NCBI GenBank assembly: GCA_035771165.1
Contig: JAWNZC010000473.1
Coordinates: 5,418,501 to 5,482,500 of the forward strand
From: Paragorgia papillata
Lineage: Eukaryota > Cnidaria > Anthozoa > Scleralcyonacea > Coralliidae
Direction: 5' to 3'
DNA length: 64,000 nt
Within the stretch, counting starts at the first letter, position 1. The number at the start of each line of letters is the position of its first letter. The position numbers and the translations under genes were made by a program. Below are positions 10,548-22,204 of the stretch, piece after piece. Under the pieces are notes generated by a model. It did not search any database and was not told the DNA's origin. It saw only the letters and a program-made list of their open reading frames with translations.

Positions 10548-11144
10548 CTAGCTACCAGATGACGAGTGAGAAAAATAAGTATCTGCTAAAACTATGTCAT
10601 TTGCACTATCCCCAGAGTCAAGCTCAGAGTTTTCTGATTCTGTGTCACATGGTTGATCTGTATCTAGTTCATCTTGATCCATATCTATCAATGGTTGATC
10701 TTCAATACCTGCATCTAGCTCCACATGTGTTGTAGCAATATGTCTCTGAATTATACATACTTTCTCTGCTTTCTTTAATTTCAATTTGCCCTGCAGTTTA
10801 TAATTAGATAAGTATTTGTCCAGAACATTTACTTTGAGCTTTGACAACAAACCTTTCTCAAATAATTCCAACCAATTATATTCTAAAAATGTTTTCTGCT
10901 GTTCTTGCTCTGACAATTGTTTTCTGTTCTCTGCTCTTTTCTTTCTTTTAAAATAAGTTAGGTGTTCAATATATTTTCTCAATTTCGTTTTCTCAACAAT
11001 AAACTTTTTTGAAAATGTGTCCACCTGTTCCTCACTTTCTAGCTTTTTTTCTTTCATTTCAATCATTTGGTCAGCTGCTTGTTTTCTGGGCTGGAAATCA
11101 TCAATTGCCCTAGCTTCACCATCAACTTCAGTTGGAAGTACCAG
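10548..11144 (-). CDS. C-terminal exon of a charged protein with a SAP-like motif and acidic tail
   Basis: The minus strand is open from an in-frame stop at 11147 down to a stop at 10550, about 198 codons. The start at 11066 is only the first ATG; the frame continues upstream (DGEARAIDDFQPRKQAADQ), so this is probably a last exon and its 5' edge is unknown. The order is a Lys/Glu-rich, coiled-coil-prone region, then WLELFEKGLLSKLKVNVLDK YLSNYKLQ (a helix-loop-helix pattern like a SAP DNA-binding motif), then an Asp/Glu/Ser-rich tail. Similar tails occur in uncharacterised cnidarian proteins, by recollection. Upstream the sequence passes into a word-type repeat (11205-11532), so the gene may be disrupted. 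Function unknown; nucleic-acid binding is an inference. Confidence 0.5.
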   Translation of the reverse strand: MVLPTEVDGEARAIDDFQPRKQAADQMIEMKEKKLESEEQVDTFSKKFIVEKTKLRKYIEHLTYFKRKKRAENRKQLSEQEQQKTFLEYNWLELFEKGLLSKLKVNVLDKYLSNYKLQGKLKLKKAEKVCIIQRHIATTHVELDAGIEDQPLIDMDQDELDTDQPCDTESENSELDSGDSANDIVLADTYFSHSSSGS

Positions 11145-11204
11145 TCAACGCCCGCGTTGCCAATATCAGCGGTATTCCTTCTGCATTACACAGCCAAAAA
11201 TAGC

Positions 11205-11532
11205 ACAGGTTGTTGCAACAATGATGGCTGAACAGTACTGTAACAAGGCGGCTATCATGCGTGAACAGCACTGTTGAACCAACAGTATTGTTCATCATTG
11301 TTCCAACAGCATTGTTCAGCAATGATGAAGCAACAGTAGCTGTTCATGGCTGTTGGAACAGGAGAGAACAACACTGTTAGAACAGCATTGTTCACTGTTG
11401 TTATAACATGGCTGTTCAGCACTGTTACTACATCATGCTATAACAACCTGATGTATCATGCATGAACAACACTGTTGGATTCACATGGTTGTTCAATGTT
11501 GTTTCAACAGGCGTGAACAGTGTTGTTGGACA
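11205..11532. mobile_element. Word-type element, GAACAGCACTGTTG words
   Basis: About 330 bases dense in GAACAGTACTGT, AACAGCATTGTTC and GTTGTTGGA-type words in both orientations. The ends are not clear. It matches the interior of the element at 12868-13141. It begins just upstream (minus strand) of the SAP-like exon. Confidence 0.5.
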
Positions 11533-12608
11533 AAAATAGCGTATGAACTGTATGCACACGCGATTTTCTCGCGGTTATTTTGGCGAATCAGCTCGTGAGC
11601 GATAAAAGAAAGGGGGAAGTGAACGCTTTTAATATCTGGCATGGAAAAACGAACAGAAGAGAGCCGAATTCTCAATTAAAGCACTCAAAACTTCACGTCT
11701 TTTCAGAAATATAATAGTCCAATGTTAATTTCAAGTTGTGGCATCTTTCTGCAAGTGTTTTTGTCGCTGAAAATATGTACCAAAACCCGTGTGGATTTAC
11801 AGTGTTTTGAAGATGAAAAAAAGACAGTTTTTTTGACAGGCGAAGACTGACAGAAAGCTATTATGAAAACTATAAAGAAGTGGATGCTGTTTTTTTTTAA
11901 ATACGAAGAAACACAAAGATTGTAAAGAGGTTAATAAAAGGTGAAATCAAAGATGGACTGCTCCACAAAAAGTTATGGTGTCAGCAGCAAGGAAGTATTT
12001 TTTTTTACTTTTTCTATTCAAAGACAAAGTGGTTTTCTTTTCAACTAAATAAAGGTGAGTGTGAACTATCCAAATAACTAATATGTTTAATATTATAGTA
12101 AGAAATATATTAATAGTAGAAAATAAGTTTCTTCTGACAAATTTTGGCACCGCCTTCTCATTGACTAACTCCACATAATTTTTAACAACTATGATTTCTA
12201 CTCCTATTTAATATTTTTTACCTGATTATGAGTTGCAATCATCAGAGCATTATAGCTTCAAGCTCATGCATAGCTGACGATATTAAAAAGTGGCCCCCAT
12301 AATAATTTCACTTGTTGGGTTTTTGGACCACCTTCATAATAGACCACATTTTTGTCAAAAATGAGAGGTAGGTATATTAATTGTTGCAATGCCTTTTCAC
12401 ATGATGTACTATTAAAAATGATTCCTTGGCAAACCATGCCAAACAATAAAATTCAGTCCAGCCATTTTTGTATGAGGTGTGGAAGATTATTTATATTCAA
12501 TTTGGAAGAAAATTAGCCATTCTAAAGGAGGTTAATAGTTGTTCAACCTATTGGGAGGAAGAAACAAATATGGACCAGCCCCAAGGTTAGATGCATGCAT
12601 AGAGGAGA

Positions 12609-12628
12609 TTGGGGGGGGGGGGGGGGGG
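12609..12628 (+). repeat. G homopolymer run
   Basis: About 20 G in a row. Similar runs occur at 20711, 22217, 28843 and 54090, and long C-runs at 34409, 38717 and 41970. Lengths may be unreliable in assembly. Confidence 0.7.
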
Positions 12629-12724
12629 GTGTGCATGGAGACTTCCAAAAGCATTTTTTTTATAACATTGCATGTTAGAAATTCACAACTGATCACAATA
12701 CAGTATAGCTTGCCGGATTTGCTA

Positions 12725-12824
12725 GTCTCCTTCGCAGCCGTTTTCCTGCCTGTGCTATTCTTCGGTCCTAGGAAAAATAGGATCGAAGAATAGGACCGCC
12801 ATAAGAACGGCAGCGAAGGAGACC
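12725..12824. repeat. Imperfect palindrome
   Basis: GTCTCCTTCGCAGCCGTTTT, CTATTCTTCGGTCCTAGG, and the inverse starting ATCGAAGAATAGGACC. No ORF. Confidence 0.5.
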
Positions 12825-12867
12825 AGCTCTTTGCTCGTTGTCGAAGGCTCGAAGCAACCGGGGAAAA

Positions 12868-13141
12868 CATCCCTGATACAGCCTGTTGCAACAACATTGT
12901 TCGCGTCTGTTGGCACAGTGAAAACAGGATTGTTATCAGGCATGATAAACACTGTTAGAACAGCATTGTTCACGCCTGTTGATTCATCATCCGTGAACAT
13001 TGTTGTTCGAACAGGCATGAACAGCACTGTTGACAATACTGTTCACAGGGTGCAGCACAGCATTGTTCACGGCTTTTCCGAACAACACTGTTCACGCCTG
13101 TTGACAACTTGCAACAGGCTGTGCGTTTTTACGCGTGTACC
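12868..13141. mobile_element. Word-type element, CACTGTTC/GAACAGTG words
   Basis: Dense AACAGCATTGTTCACGCCTG-type words in both orientations. It ends GTGCGTTTTTACGCGTGTAC, which resembles the CGTTTTTACGTGTG end of the 7424-7772 element although the interior words differ. Confidence 0.5.
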
Positions 13142-13213
13142 CTCTAGCGCCCAAAGCGAGTCATTGTGATCGTTCAAAGTTTCAAATTCTATAAACTCTG
13201 AGTCAAAAATAAT

Positions 13214-13394
13214 ATGCTAAAAGAAATAGAGGCAACAGAGGAAATTAAGAATTTTCTGGAGAGAAATAACCTGGCACAATATTGTGATTCGTTTTCGAAT
13301 CTTGGTTATGATGATCTGCCACAGCTTCTCGAGATGTCCGCCGAAGATTTGACTGTTGTGATTACAGAAGTTGGCCTTGTTCATAAGCCAGCCG
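13214..13394 (+). CDS. SAM-domain exon interrupted by a mobile element
   Basis: An ATG at 13214 opens about 60 codons that read as a sterile alpha motif: EIKNFLERNNLAQYCDSF, then NLGYDDLPQLLEMSAEDL, then VVITEVGLVHKP. The spacing of L-A-Q-Y, L-G-Y-D-D-L, L-L-E-M and D-L-x-V-x-I fits the five-helix SAM fold (about 65 residues). SAM domains mediate protein-protein or RNA contacts. The last helix is missing because at 13395 the 228-bp element begins and the frame runs into it. No splice donor is convincing at that point, so this is either a broken exon or a decayed copy. Upstream sits another word-type repeat (12868-13141). Confidence 0.5.
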
Positions 13395-13622
13395 CCAGGG
13401 TGCATTCCATGTACGTCACGCCGAAGATCTTCAGCGTGAGTTTCAAAAGTGCTCGGCGTGCTGGTGCACAATCACACTGCGGTCGGCGCACATATATAGC
13501 CATACAACTATACAAGTCAGTGGGTGGTGCCGGCGCCGGCGTTCGTCTTGACCTCCCTTGGCGCAGCACCTGAACACCAGTGGCTTATCTTCGGCGTGGG
13601 GTTGACATGGAATGCACCCTGG
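13395..13622. mobile_element. 228-bp TIR element, copy 1
   Basis: Ends CCAGGGTGCATTCCATGTAC and the inverse of CATGGAATGCACCCTGG. Interior has GCCGGCGCCGGCG and a CCACTGG/CCAGTGG pair. Copy 2 (35518-35745) has the same length and orientation with about four differences, so movement was recent. This copy ends the SAM exon. I see no clear target duplication. Confidence 0.75.
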
Positions 13623-13629
13623 TATGAAC

Positions 13630-14430
13630 TTCAGTGGCAGCCATCTTGGGTAGTGGTCACGTCATCATACAACTGGCACGCAAAATCCGGCCCAATGCCC
13701 CATCCAGTTTTATTGAGATCAGTGGGTTCATAGCCACTGGAAAGGGAGAGGGCTGTGAAACTCCGCTCTGAAACAATAGAACTTCCGGTTTGATGTTAAA
13801 AATTTCACGCCTGAGCGTCACGTGATCTTGAACCGGCATGGCCAGTGTATTCTTTCATATGGCTTACATTAGATTATAACCTTGTTCTTCGTTAAACTGC
13901 ACGATGTCGGTTATGGTGACTTCTAAAAATCCACAAGAAACATGATATTTACAAGTCCAAAGGAGTACTCTTGTATTTCGTTAACAAAATTCGGTAGGAA
14001 TTCGGTTTTTGACGACCTACGAACTTAAGACAGCGACAGTGCTGTTAGTGTATACTGTAGTCCGTCATTTTTATGACAAATTTTATATTTTACATTGATT
14101 CTGCGTTAATTTTAGATATTAGTTTATTCAATAATATGATTGTGTGCACAAAGAAATCACCTCAAAAAGATCGGATTGGTTTTAAGAGGACCGTGAGAGT
14201 TTTTAAGTCGCGCTTTTCTCAAATAAGACGTAAACAAATATATATGGTGGTGCATGGTTGTGTAGATGATCGGCGTTCGGTTTCATGATGGACTTTATCG
14301 TGACATTAAAATGATCATCCCTTGAACATTACACAATCGTATCAAACTCATGCATGGCTCACTCAAATAATTCACACTCTGGCATTGTGAGCAAATTAGC
14401 CGTAGCGCGAACTATTTTCTCCCCGCCGGA
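13630..14430. other. No gene recognised
   Basis: AT-rich sequence after the 228-bp element. A 71-codon plus-strand frame (14073-14288) has no homology that I can see. Confidence 0.3.
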
Positions 14431-14435
14431 CTAAT

Positions 14436-15630
14436 AGGGGAGTTCAAGGTTTATTTCGCCATATTGCAGGGGGTGCAAAACCAATGGGGCGAGCGCGCGG
14501 CCATGCCTATTTATCCTTGTTAAAGTCATGGCGAAACTTGCGAAGCAAGAAGGATATCGCTTCGGTTTTTGTCGAATTCGTCTTTAATCGTCGTTTGGAT
14601 CGATTTTCTGTGAGCTAGTATGTTCGTTCTTTGATTTTAGACCATTATCGCTGATAACCAACGCGTGGAAACGCTATAATACGAACGTTTCCTCAACTGA
14701 GGGGTGGCTGCGCTGTTATGACGGGCACGACTGAGTGACGATTTCAGCAACGCAATGTAAAACTTTAGCTCCAACTCTCTTGTAAATCACTCGAACTTCA
14801 AGTGTATAGTAACGTAAGTAACCAGAGGTTCATCTTCGTCATCTGAAGTCTGAAATATCCTCTTTCTCGTTATCAAACGAAGTGTATTATGTATATCGGA
14901 TACGTTTCGGGTTATGCGTGTTTACTTCTAATATGTACACGTTATTAACTGGCATATACAGCGCAAAATATAGTTTATAAATGCAGTTTAAGTCTAGATC
15001 TAACTATTAAGTATAAAGATAAAATCGTACATATTGCTTGTATTTTTGTCGAGTTAAACGTGTAATTATTTTGAAGAACGAAGCAATTTTATTTGGGAAA
15101 TTTGATACCATTGACATTGAAGGCTGATAAACAAGCGGAAAATACGGATATTCTAGACAAATGTTTGCTTACGCCAAGTTTCTGCCGAAATCTGGTGATT
15201 TGGCCGCTTATTAAGACCCAAAAGTTTAAGATAATACTCTTCACCCAACATTCAGGACTGCGTTTGTTGTTATCGCAGTATCCCACTATACAGCGAGGCG
15301 TTTTGTCTCTGCTAAAATCGACAAACAGCCGCGTCCCGTGTCTGCCACAGTGGCGCAGCGACCCCTCAGTTGAAGAAACTTTCGTATTATAGCGTTCCTA
15401 CGCGTTGGTTATCAGCGATAATGGTCTAAAATCAAAGAACGAACATACCAGCGCACAGGAAAGTGATTCAAACAACGATTAAAGACGAATTCGACAAAAA
15501 CCGAAGCGATATCCTTCTTGCTTCGCAAGTTTCGCCATGATTTTAACAAGGATAAATAGGCATGGCCGCGCGCTCGCCCCAATGGTTTTGCACCCCCTGC
15601 AATATGGCGAAATAAACCTTGAACTCCCCT
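14436..15630. mobile_element. 1.2-kb long-TIR element, copy A
   Basis: Inverted repeats of about 275 bases start AGGGGAGTTCAAGGTTTATT and run through CTTGCGAAGCAAGAAGG and GATAACCAACGCG to CTCAACTGAGGGG. AAT lies on both flanks. Interior of about 640 bases has only short frames and no transposase, so it is non-autonomous. Copy B (17232-18438) has the interior reversed. Confidence 0.75.
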
Positions 15631-16424
15631 AATTTTGTTTTCATTATATTTTCATGCTCGATGTATTCAGATGATCTGCAAGGTTGTGGTTTTTCAGCAG
15701 CACTTCTTTCTAATTCTAAATATCTAAAAAAGTTATTTTACCTGGAGTCCGTGTTTGTTAAAATAATTGCATCAAAACATGCAACGAGTTTGTTGATTAT
15801 TGCTCATGTTGCGTTGAATCCTCTTGTCGCGCTTGACTCTCAATTCGAAGCTTTCCTTCGTGTTTGTCTCCAGTAAATATGGTGGGTAGAAGGTTTCTCT
15901 AATATATCAGCCCTTTTTAGCCACGGGATATAGGGCTTCTCTTGTCTTGAAAACAATGTTTCCGAAGAAACCGTCTGGCCAGTTGAAATGCTTATGCTTA
16001 GACCATACAGTGCGCCATACTGTATCTTTGCGTTCGCACTTAACATCCTAACATTGGCATCATTCTATTACTTCTGGTATTAAATCTTCATCGTAAACTT
16101 TCCTATGAAGTATTGTACCGTTTTTAGGGTCTGGCTTGTTGAAACATCCGAATACAACACACCGGCGAAGGTATTTCGTCCTCAATTGTATACTAAACAA
16201 CTGTAGTCGCAAATACAGCTTGTCCCGATTTGACGTCATCAGCCTTATTCGGACTCAGACTCTTTTCTCCCGGCCATGTTTCGAAAAAACCTATTTTCGC
16301 CATGTTTAGAACCAAATATCTCGGGCAGTTTTTATCCGTTGAAGGAGTGTTATATATCGTTATAATCGTCTCAATACGGCCGATTTTTAGAAAAAAATGA
16401 AAATTCTCGTATATGCACTTTAAG
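15631..16424. other. No gene recognised
   Basis: Unique-looking AT-rich sequence between two element clusters. No ORF with recognisable homology. Confidence 0.3.
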
Positions 16425-16593
16425 TGCCCTCGTTCATAAAGATTAAAGAATCCGAGCTCCAGCAGGATTCATGATAGATAAAGATGAACATTTTCCGCTA
16501 GTCCTCTTGCTCGATGCCTATTCTGTGACGTCACCAAAATACGTTCGAGAGAAAAGAGGACTAGGAACTAGTCTGAGGCTCTGGTAACAGCCA
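16425..16593. repeat. Dispersed repeat paired (inverted) with 24910-25097
   Basis: TGCCCTCGTTCATAAAGATT, GATGAACATTTTCCGCTAGT and GGACTAGGAACTAGTCTG occur inverted at 24910-25097. In both places the repeat ends against TCAGGGC, the terminus of the foldback element. Confidence 0.6.
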
Positions 16594-19503
16594 TTTCAGG
16601 GCCCGTTTTGATTGGCTAATCCAATGCGCATGCTTGACTAGAAATCGTTGCCTGATCTTGCCCAGGTTTATAAATATCACTTCAGCCGAAGTTAGAATAT
16701 GCCACAATGAACAAAATACTCTCAACTTGGTAGTTATTTGATGCAGAGTTGTGATATTTTAGCCTCCAATGCCGATAGGCTTTCATGTTGACGAATTTTG
16801 AACGGTTCCAAGGGGAAAAGCGGTGAGTATCAAATGGCATGGCACATTGCGAGCGGCATCTTGTCAGTTGTGGAACAAAACGGCTAGTAAGTTCAGAACT
16901 ACTCATCATTAAAATATATTGTGTACGTGTGTTAACACATGTTGAATAAGCTTTCATTTGATCGATATAGTTCAAGTTTTGCCGTTTTGTAAAACTTGTA
17001 AAAATGTCCAAAATGTGCGAACCGCTGTTCGAATAATATTACAAATAAACAGGAATTGACTATTCACAAGTGTTAATACAGAATTTTAGATTTTTTTTTA
17101 AATATTCAACGCGCAACATTGAGATATACACCAAAGAGAAGCTATTGAAAAATGCTATTTGGGGTAGAAATTTCAAGTTTTTAGCTAAACGGAAAATATT
17201 TTAAAAATGGGAAAACGTCTCTCATTTTAATAGGGGAGTTCAAGGTTTATTTCGCCATATTGCAGGGGGTGCAAAACCATTGGGGCGAGCGCGCGGCCAT
17301 GCCTATTTATCCTTGTTAAAATCATGGCGAAACTTGCGAAGCAAGAAGGATATCGCTTCGGTTTTTGTCGAATTCGTCTTTAATCGTTGTTTGGATCACT
17401 TTCCTGTGAGCTGGTATGTTCGTTCTTTGATTTTAGACCATTATCGCTGATAACCAACGCGTAGGAACGCTATAATACGAACGTTTCCTCAACTGAGGGG
17501 TCGCTGCGCCATTGTGGCAGACACGGGACGCGGCTGTTTGTCGATTTTAGCAGAGACAAAACGCCTCGCTGTATAGTGGGATACTGCGATAACAACAAAC
17601 GCAGTCGTGAATGTTGGGTGAAGAGGTATTATCTTAAAATTTTGGTTCTTAATAAGCGGCCAAATCACCAGATTTCGGCAGAAACTTGGCGTAAGCAAAC
17701 ATTTGTCTAGAATATCCGTATTTTCCGCTTGTTTATCAGCTTCAGCCAATGGTGTCAAATTTCCCAAATAAAATTGCTTCGTTCTTCAAAATAATTACAC
17801 GTTTAACTCGACAAAAATACAAGCAATATGTACGATTTTATCTTTATACTTAATAGTTAGATCTAGACTTAAACTGCATTTATAAACTATATTTTGCGCT
17901 GTATATGCCAGTTAATAACGTGTACATATTAGAAGTAAACACGCGTAACCCGAAACGTATCCCTTTCCTGCGAGGAGATATACATAATACACTTCGTTTG
18001 ATAACGAGAAAGAGGATATTTCAGACTTCAGATGACGAAGATGAACCTCTGGTTACTTACGTTACTATACGCTTGAAGTTCGACTGATTTACAAGAGAGT
18101 TGGAGCTAAAGTTTTACATTGCGTTGCTGAAATCCTCACTCAGTCATGCCCGTCATAACAGCGCAGCCACCCCTCAGTTGAGGAAACTTCCGTATTATAG
18201 CGTTTCTACGCGTTGGTTATCAGCGATAATGGTCTAAAATCAAAGAACGAACATACTAGCCCACAGAAAAGCGATCCAAACGACGATTAAAGACGAATTC
18301 GACAAAAACCAAAGCGATATCCTTCTTGCTTCGCAAGTTTCGCCATTCCTTTAACAAGGATAAATAGGCATGGCCGCGCGCTCGCCCCATTGGTTTTGCA
18401 CCCCCTGCAATATGGCGAAATAAACCTTGAACTCCCCTATTCATTGCGTGAATGACAGTGTTAATAAATATTATATAAATCAGTAATATTGTTGACTTCT
18501 AAGGTATCTTTATAAACGCTAAAATCTCTTACTCTGTATTTTCGGTATTTTATAATTACTCTGGATATATAACGCCAGGCGATTCTACTCACTGAGAGGT
18601 GGCTCGGGTTAAAGGATTTAAAACTATTGCCTACTGCGGTAAACGCTGAGGCTTTAGTATTTTATTACTCTGGCCAACGCTAGGCGATTCTACTCGTCAC
18701 TGCCTGGGAGATCGCTAGGGTTAAAATAAAAGCTATAAATTCCAATGTGAAGTCCTTCAAATTCTCTTGCTTTGGTTTGCTTTGGCTAGAAAGCCGCAAA
18801 CGTTTCAAAAGCTTCATTAGATGCATTCGAAGTCAACAATATTAATATTATTGATTTAATAATCAAATGACAGACGTTTTCCCATTTTTTAAATATTTTC
18901 CGTTTAGCTAAAAACTTGAAATTTCTACCCCAAATAGCATTTTTCAATAGCTTCTCTTTGGTATATATCTCAGTGTTGCGCGTTAAATATTAAAAAAAAT
19001 TAATCTAAAATTCTGTATCAACACTTGTGAGAAGTCAATTTCCTGTTTATTTGTAATATTATTTCGAACAACGGTTCGCACATTTTGGACATTTTAACAA
19101 GTTTTACAAAACGGAAAAACTTGAACTATACATCAAATGAAAGTTTATTCAACATGTGTTTAACATACGTACACAATATATTTTAATGATCAGTAATTCT
19201 GAACTTACTAGCCGTTTTGTTCCACAACTGACAAGATGCCGCGCGCAATGTGCCATGCCATTTGATACTCGCCGCTTTTCCCCTTGGAACCGTTCAAAAG
19301 TCGTCAACATGAAAGCCTATCGGCATTGTAGGCTAAAATATCACAACTCTGCATCAAATAACTACCAAGTTGAGAGTATTTTGTTCATTGTGGCATATTC
19401 TAACTTTGGCTGAAGTGATATTTATAAACCTGGTCAAGATCAGGCAACGATTTCTACTCAAGCATGCGCATTGGATTAGCCAATCAAAACGGGCCCTGAA
19501 ACA
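16594..19503. mobile_element. 2.9-kb foldback element with ~630-bp arms, interrupted by copy B
   Basis: Left arm 16594-17222 starts TCAGGGCCCGTTTTGATTGG; right arm 18871-19503 is its inverse. The arms are near-identical with scattered substitutions. Without copy B the centre would be only about 430 bases. Both arms contain a frame of about 85-110 codons, but the differences between arms are nearly all amino-acid changing, so it is not under protein selection. Confidence 0.75.
17232..18438. mobile_element. 1.2-kb long-TIR element, copy B (interior inverted, nested)
   Basis: Same ends as copy A. The segment with AAGATGAACCTCTGGTTACT lies in the right half here and, inverted, in the left half of copy A. 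It is inserted inside the larger foldback 16594-19503, at the inner edge of its left arm. Short open frames are shared with copy A only through common descent. Confidence 0.75.
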
Positions 19504-19575
19504 ATCTCGTTCCCAGAGCCAAATATGCCCGGCCGCGCGGGCAAATCAAATGGCTCTGGGTCTGGGACAATCCAT
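19503..19575. repeat. Foldback of the CCCAGAGCC family
   Basis: CTCGTTCCCAGAGCC and, about 30 bases later, GGCTCTGGGTCTGGGACAA. Abuts the right arm of the 2.9-kb foldback. Confidence 0.5.
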
Positions 19576-19579
19576 TTGA

Positions 19580-20795
19580 AATACCATAAAAAGTGTGTAT
19601 TTTGGGGCATGCGCAGTTTGTATTTTTGTACCCAGACCCACGAAACCCTTCAGCACGGCCGTTCAATATTCTGCAAAATACATCGACATGTTGTGGCTGA
19701 TTCTGGAATTTAATAGTAACAAATAGCAGTAGAAATGTTGTAAGAATATAATCGTGGCTGGTTTGTGATGCGATAAAGTATTACTTGGCAGAAATTTCTG
19801 GATAAGAGACTGATAAATGGAAAATAATGCACCAGGCGTGATAGTGATCGATGACCAGTTCATGACCTTCTGATGAAACCCAGTTTGAATTCTTGTTTAT
19901 TCAAACTTATGAACACGAAAATATCGTATTATTGTTCTGAATATTAATCGAATATTCGTAGACAGCTACAAGGTAAATTACAACGAAATCTGGAATTTTA
20001 AAAACTTATTTCATGTATATAGTACTGCATGTATGTCTTTCAAATAAAACGTGGCCTTGTTGGTATATTTGTCATTTGTTGATTTGCAACATTTAATTTG
20101 TTACATGTTTTATAATCCACTTGTTTGTGTGTAATCGAAATAATCGACACTGTAGCTTTCTGAGGTTTAATCATTTATGAATTCATATTACATCTGTTTA
20201 TACTGATCTATGTGATTGAATATTCAAACACCAGTAGCTGAACCTCACTATGAACCAGCCATATTTGTACGGCCTGTTTATATTGCCCATTTGAGTATGG
20301 CGAAAAAATTCTATGCATAAAAAAATAACAAAGTGAGAGGTTCTTCTTTTACTTATTTTTTTAAACATTAACTTTAAAGTACTTAACACCAAAGATGTGA
20401 GGAGCAGGTGGCACACATGCTCACATTTAGCTAATATATGATTTATAATGATATTGGATTTTGGTTTCATTTGTCACAGTCTAGTTCAGTTGTAAAATTT
20501 ACTAAAGTTTGTGGAGCCCTTCATCAAAGTAAAACCAAGGGCACCACCTTTTTAACTTTATACCTAAAACACTGCTTAATTATATCAACTTTACTCTTAA
20601 AAACATTACAATAATGTAATAAAGCAGCTTCTGGTACAAAAAATACCCTTTAGACTTGGCATCTTGTGCAGTCTGGTAACTGATAAGGGTGTAACAATAG
20701 AGGGACTAGGGGGGGGGGGGGGGGGGGGATACAGGCTGCCCACTTAATATTTTTCCTAAGCTCCATTGGTAACTCTGAAAATGGGCTAAAATGTG
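19580..20795. other. No gene recognised; G-run near the end
   Basis: AT-rich; no coding frame with homology. A run of about 18 G lies at 20711. Confidence 0.3.
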
Positions 20796-20799
20796 ACTA

Positions 20800-20935
20800 A
20801 AGCCTGGTTTCCATTTGGTCACTAGTGGTCATTGACAGAGTTGCTGCTGGGATAGGATTTATTCTATCCCAGCAACTGCAATCGACCGCTTGTGACCCAC
20901 CAATGTCCAAATGTCAGTCCGGATTAAAATTTCCA
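20800..20935. mobile_element. Foldback with CTGGGATAG core
   Basis: Starts AGCCTGGTTTCCATTTGGTC and pairs GTTGCTGCTGGGATAG with CTATCCCAGCAAC, then a partial inverse ACCAATGTCCAAATG. The start resembles GCCTGTTT-type ends of other elements. Confidence 0.4.
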
Positions 20936-21734
20936 AGGGAAAGCACAATGCACCCCACCTTACTATTAATTTTGATGAATTAGGCTAACCCGAAGTATCT
21001 TCTGCCAGCACTAGGTAGATAATGCTGGCATGTGTGTAGTCCCCATTTATAACAAAGGTGTCCAGAGTTAGTAAGGCTCCCATTTGTACTGTATACTCTA
21101 CTGATAAATGTACTTTTGGATAAAGTGCCAACTGAAGATAAGATGAGTAAAGTCATAGTCAGCAATAAATTATGAGTTTTAAGAAATCATTTTATTAACC
21201 TTTTCACCACCAGGTTAAGCTATTTAGAATTTTATTCTGGTTAACTACTGCAGAGGGAATGCATTAGCTGGTTGGGGTGGCCTTGCAAGCTCACATTGAA
21301 TGGGTCAACTCACTGTTGCTTAGGTTTGCTGAGAATCCTTGTTAATCAGCTAATTAAGTTACAGTAGCCAGTATAGGCAGGAATGGGTTATGGTCCAAAT
21401 CAAAATGTCAAACACAGTAAATGTAATATTAATTTTATTGTGTAAACAACTAGAGTTAGTAGTGGAAAATTGTTCTCTCGAGGTGGGAATTCTTAACTTC
21501 TGGCTTTTAAATACATCCCGAATGCAGCTGTTCAGTACATAAGAAATAATACAGAGATTGTTGTTTGCATAACTGATAAGTAAAACTACAGTTGGTGACT
21601 GTACTATGAAAAGACCTTTGGCTGAACTGATTTTCAAAGTAATTTTCTTTAATTTAGAAAGCAGACTTTGGATATACAGTGTGTACTAAAACATTGACTG
21701 TAACCATCAATCACTGTCTGTTCATGATCAGGGA

Positions 21735-22000
21735 TGCCAGGAGGGGCACAGGGGTGTAGGAACTGGAGGGAAAATGGGGCATGTGCCCCTCCCCCCCCAA
21801 ACGTTGTCATGAAGTGCCCTTTTTGCAACAGGAAAGTGCCCTTTTTATGTGCCTCAAGTGTCCTTTTGAAGTCCTACCCCCTGAACAAAGTGCCCTTTTG
21901 AAGCTGTGCCCCTCCAAGATCAAATTGCTTCCTACAACACTGGAGGGGCAGCTTCCACTCTTGCCTTTCAGTGCTAGGAGGGGCAAGGGGGGTTAACGCT
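21735..22000 (+). repeat. Dispersed repeat, GTGCCCTTTT words
   Basis: AGTGCCCTTTTTGCAACAGG, AAAGTGCCCTTTT and similar, bounded by GGAGGGGC/GTGCCCCTCC motifs. Looks like a decayed element, not coding. Confidence 0.4.
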
Positions 22001-22204
22001 TAAGATATTAAAAAGTAAACTATATGGGGTCACTACATAGAGTGGGTATCTCCTTGTATTTAAAATATAATTAAATAGAAAAATAAGTTCACCATTTATT
22101 ATTTTATCATATATTTTATTTATTAAAATTTGTACCTAACTGATACTGGAGAAACAACAATAGGACTCAAGGTCCCTTACAAGGTTGTTCTCCTAAGATT
22201 GAAT

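Noticed and set aside
15089..15392. Coding frames in the 1.2-kb elements (LKADKQAENTDILDK and similar)
   Set aside because: Present in both copies only by shared descent; short, overlapping on both strands, and without any transposase motif.
16682..17011. 109-codon minus-strand frame conserved in both arms of the foldback (also 19156-19413)
   Set aside because: Conservation follows from the arms being duplicates. The base differences I can align between arms are almost all amino-acid changing (seven replacements in about 82 residues), opposite to protein selection.
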